A stretch of DNA of 5,964 nucleotides from assembly GCA_005791685.1 (NCBI GenBank), contig SXVG01000118.1, positions 1 to 5,964 of the forward strand. Direction: 5' to 3'. The stretch comes from Methylotenera sp. Its GTDB lineage: Bacteria > Pseudomonadota > Gammaproteobacteria > Burkholderiales > Methylophilaceae. How positions within the stretch are numbered: the stretch's first letter is position 1; every line of letters starts with the position of its first letter. Positions 5,381-5,964 of the stretch are shown piece after piece. The notes beneath the pieces are model-generated. The model was given only the letters and a program-made list of their open reading frames with translations. It did no database searches and was not told where the DNA came from. The translations under genes were made by a program, and so were the position numbers.

Positions 5381-5399
5381 CGGCTAGCTTGCCTAGCCG
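5381..5399 (-). other. Small hairpin between the flavoprotein gene and the DUF2892-like gene
   Basis: CGGCTAG (5381-5387) and CTAGCCG (5393-5399) pair perfectly around CTTGC. It lies about 33 bases past the stop of the upstream reverse-strand gene. On that strand it is followed by ATTTAAAC rather than a T-run, so it would be a weak terminator at best. A TATGAT on the reverse strand (5404-5409) could be a -10 box for the DUF2892-like gene. In that case the hairpin would sit at the start of its transcript or act as an operator. I cannot choose between these. Confidence 0.4.
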
Positions 5400-5432
5400 T
5401 TTCATCATACACCCAATCATTTAATGTGGCGT

Positions 5433-5964
5433 TTATTCGTTTGCTTTTGCCATGCTGAGCGCCACCGCTTCGGCAATTTTTATGCCATCGACGCCAGCCG
5501 ATAAAATGCCGCCGGCATAACCGGCGCCTTCACCGGTGGGGTATAAACCCTGCGTGTTTATGCTTTGCAAACTTATCTCATCGCGCTTGATGCGTATCGG
5601 TGAGGAAGTGCGTGTTTCCACGCCAGTCAAGATGCCGTCGGCTAAATCAAAGCCTTTGATTTGTTTGGCAAACTGGGGAATGGCTTCGCGTATGGCGCTG
5701 ATGGCGTATTCCGGTAAGGCCGTGTCTAGATTGGTTAAATGCACGGCGGGCGTGTAAGACGGCATGACTTGACCAAACTGGGTGGACGCTTGATTGGCTA
5801 AAAAGTCGCCTATCAGTTGGCCCGGTGCTTGGTAGTTGCTGCCGCCCAATAGAAACGCTTGGTGTTCCCAGCGGCGTTGCAAGGCGATGCCGGCTAGGGG
5901 GTGGCCGGGGAAGTCCAGGTCCGGATTAATGCCCACCACGATGCCGGCGTTGGCATTGCGTTCG
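5433..5964 (-). CDS. COG2509-type FAD-dependent dehydrogenase, C-terminal part (5' partial)
   Basis: The reverse frame is open from the right edge to a TAA at 5435-5433 and gives 176 residues. They match the C-terminal half of the uncharacterised FAD-dependent dehydrogenases of COG2509. Seen in order are NANAGIVVGINP, the segment GHPLAGIALQRRWE, the segment APGQLIGDF, VMPSYTPAV, the catalytic-domain signature LTGVETRTSSPIRI, and the FAD-closing GLYPTGEGAGYAGGILSAGVDG. The last two are highly characteristic of the family. The N-terminal FAD-binding Rossmann motif lies beyond the window. An internal GTG at 5939 is not the start, because the conserved NANAGIVV precedes it in frame. Members are cytoplasmic oxidoreductases with no established substrate. 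It may share a transcript with the DUF2892-like gene, with a weak hairpin between them. Confidence 0.9.
   Translation of the reverse strand, partial: ERNANAGIVVGINPDLDFPGHPLAGIALQRRWEHQAFLLGGSNYQAPGQLIGDFLANQASTQFGQVMPSYTPAVHLTNLDTALPEYAISAIREAIPQFAKQIKGFDLADGILTGVETRTSSPIRIKRDEISLQSINTQGLYPTGEGAGYAGGILSAGVDGIKIAEAVALSMAKANE

Noticed and set aside
5937..5939. GTG at 5939 as the start of the right-hand flavoprotein
   Set aside because: Conserved family sequence (NANAGIVV) continues in frame upstream to the window edge, so the gene is cut by the window.

Overview
The window reads as ordinary chromosomal sequence from a Gram-negative proteobacterium. The protein set (ThiO-like oxidase, MoaC, a BepA-type periplasmic M48 protease, an E. 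coli-type AhpC/AhpF pair and a COG2509-type flavoprotein) and the moderate GC content suggest a betaproteobacterium or close relative. That placement rests on recollected protein resemblance only; no rRNA or marker comparison was possible. I see no tRNA, rRNA, CRISPR array, insertion sequence or prophage gene.

Layout, left to right. Bases 1-93 are the 3' end of a forward gene for a ThiO/D-amino-acid-oxidase-like flavoenzyme. Bases 94-347 are non-coding and hold two strong tandem dyads plus a candidate promoter. That promoter would serve a 100-residue small membrane protein (348-650, +). This gene ends 6 bases from the stop of moaC, which runs the other way (657-1148, -). Divergent from moaC is a bepA-like gene (1212-2666, +). 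Next comes the peroxide-detoxification pair ahpC (2833-3396, +) and ahpF (3518-5089, +). ahpC is preceded by a promoter with a perfect TATAAT box and dyad sequences. Two hairpins, one of them a good intrinsic terminator, lie in the ahpC-ahpF spacer. A strong bidirectional terminator (5108-5141) separates ahpF from two reverse-strand genes: a 63-residue DUF2892-like membrane protein with a cysteine-rich tail (5159-5350, -), and the C-terminal part of a COG2509-like FAD-dependent dehydrogenase that runs off the right edge (5433-5964, -).

How the genes work together. AhpC reduces hydrogen peroxide and organic hydroperoxides, and AhpF recycles AhpC with NADH, so these two form one system. MoaC acts in molybdenum cofactor synthesis. 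BepA acts in outer-membrane protein quality control. The small membrane proteins have no known function. No new multi-gene system is evident. The most unusual element is the pair of near-identical 27-bp dyads at 212-286, whose arms differ in a base-pair-preserving way, just upstream of the small membrane protein gene. Lesser points are a perfect 18-bp palindrome inside the moaC start region, the dyads at the ahpC promoter, and the terminator between ahpC and ahpF.
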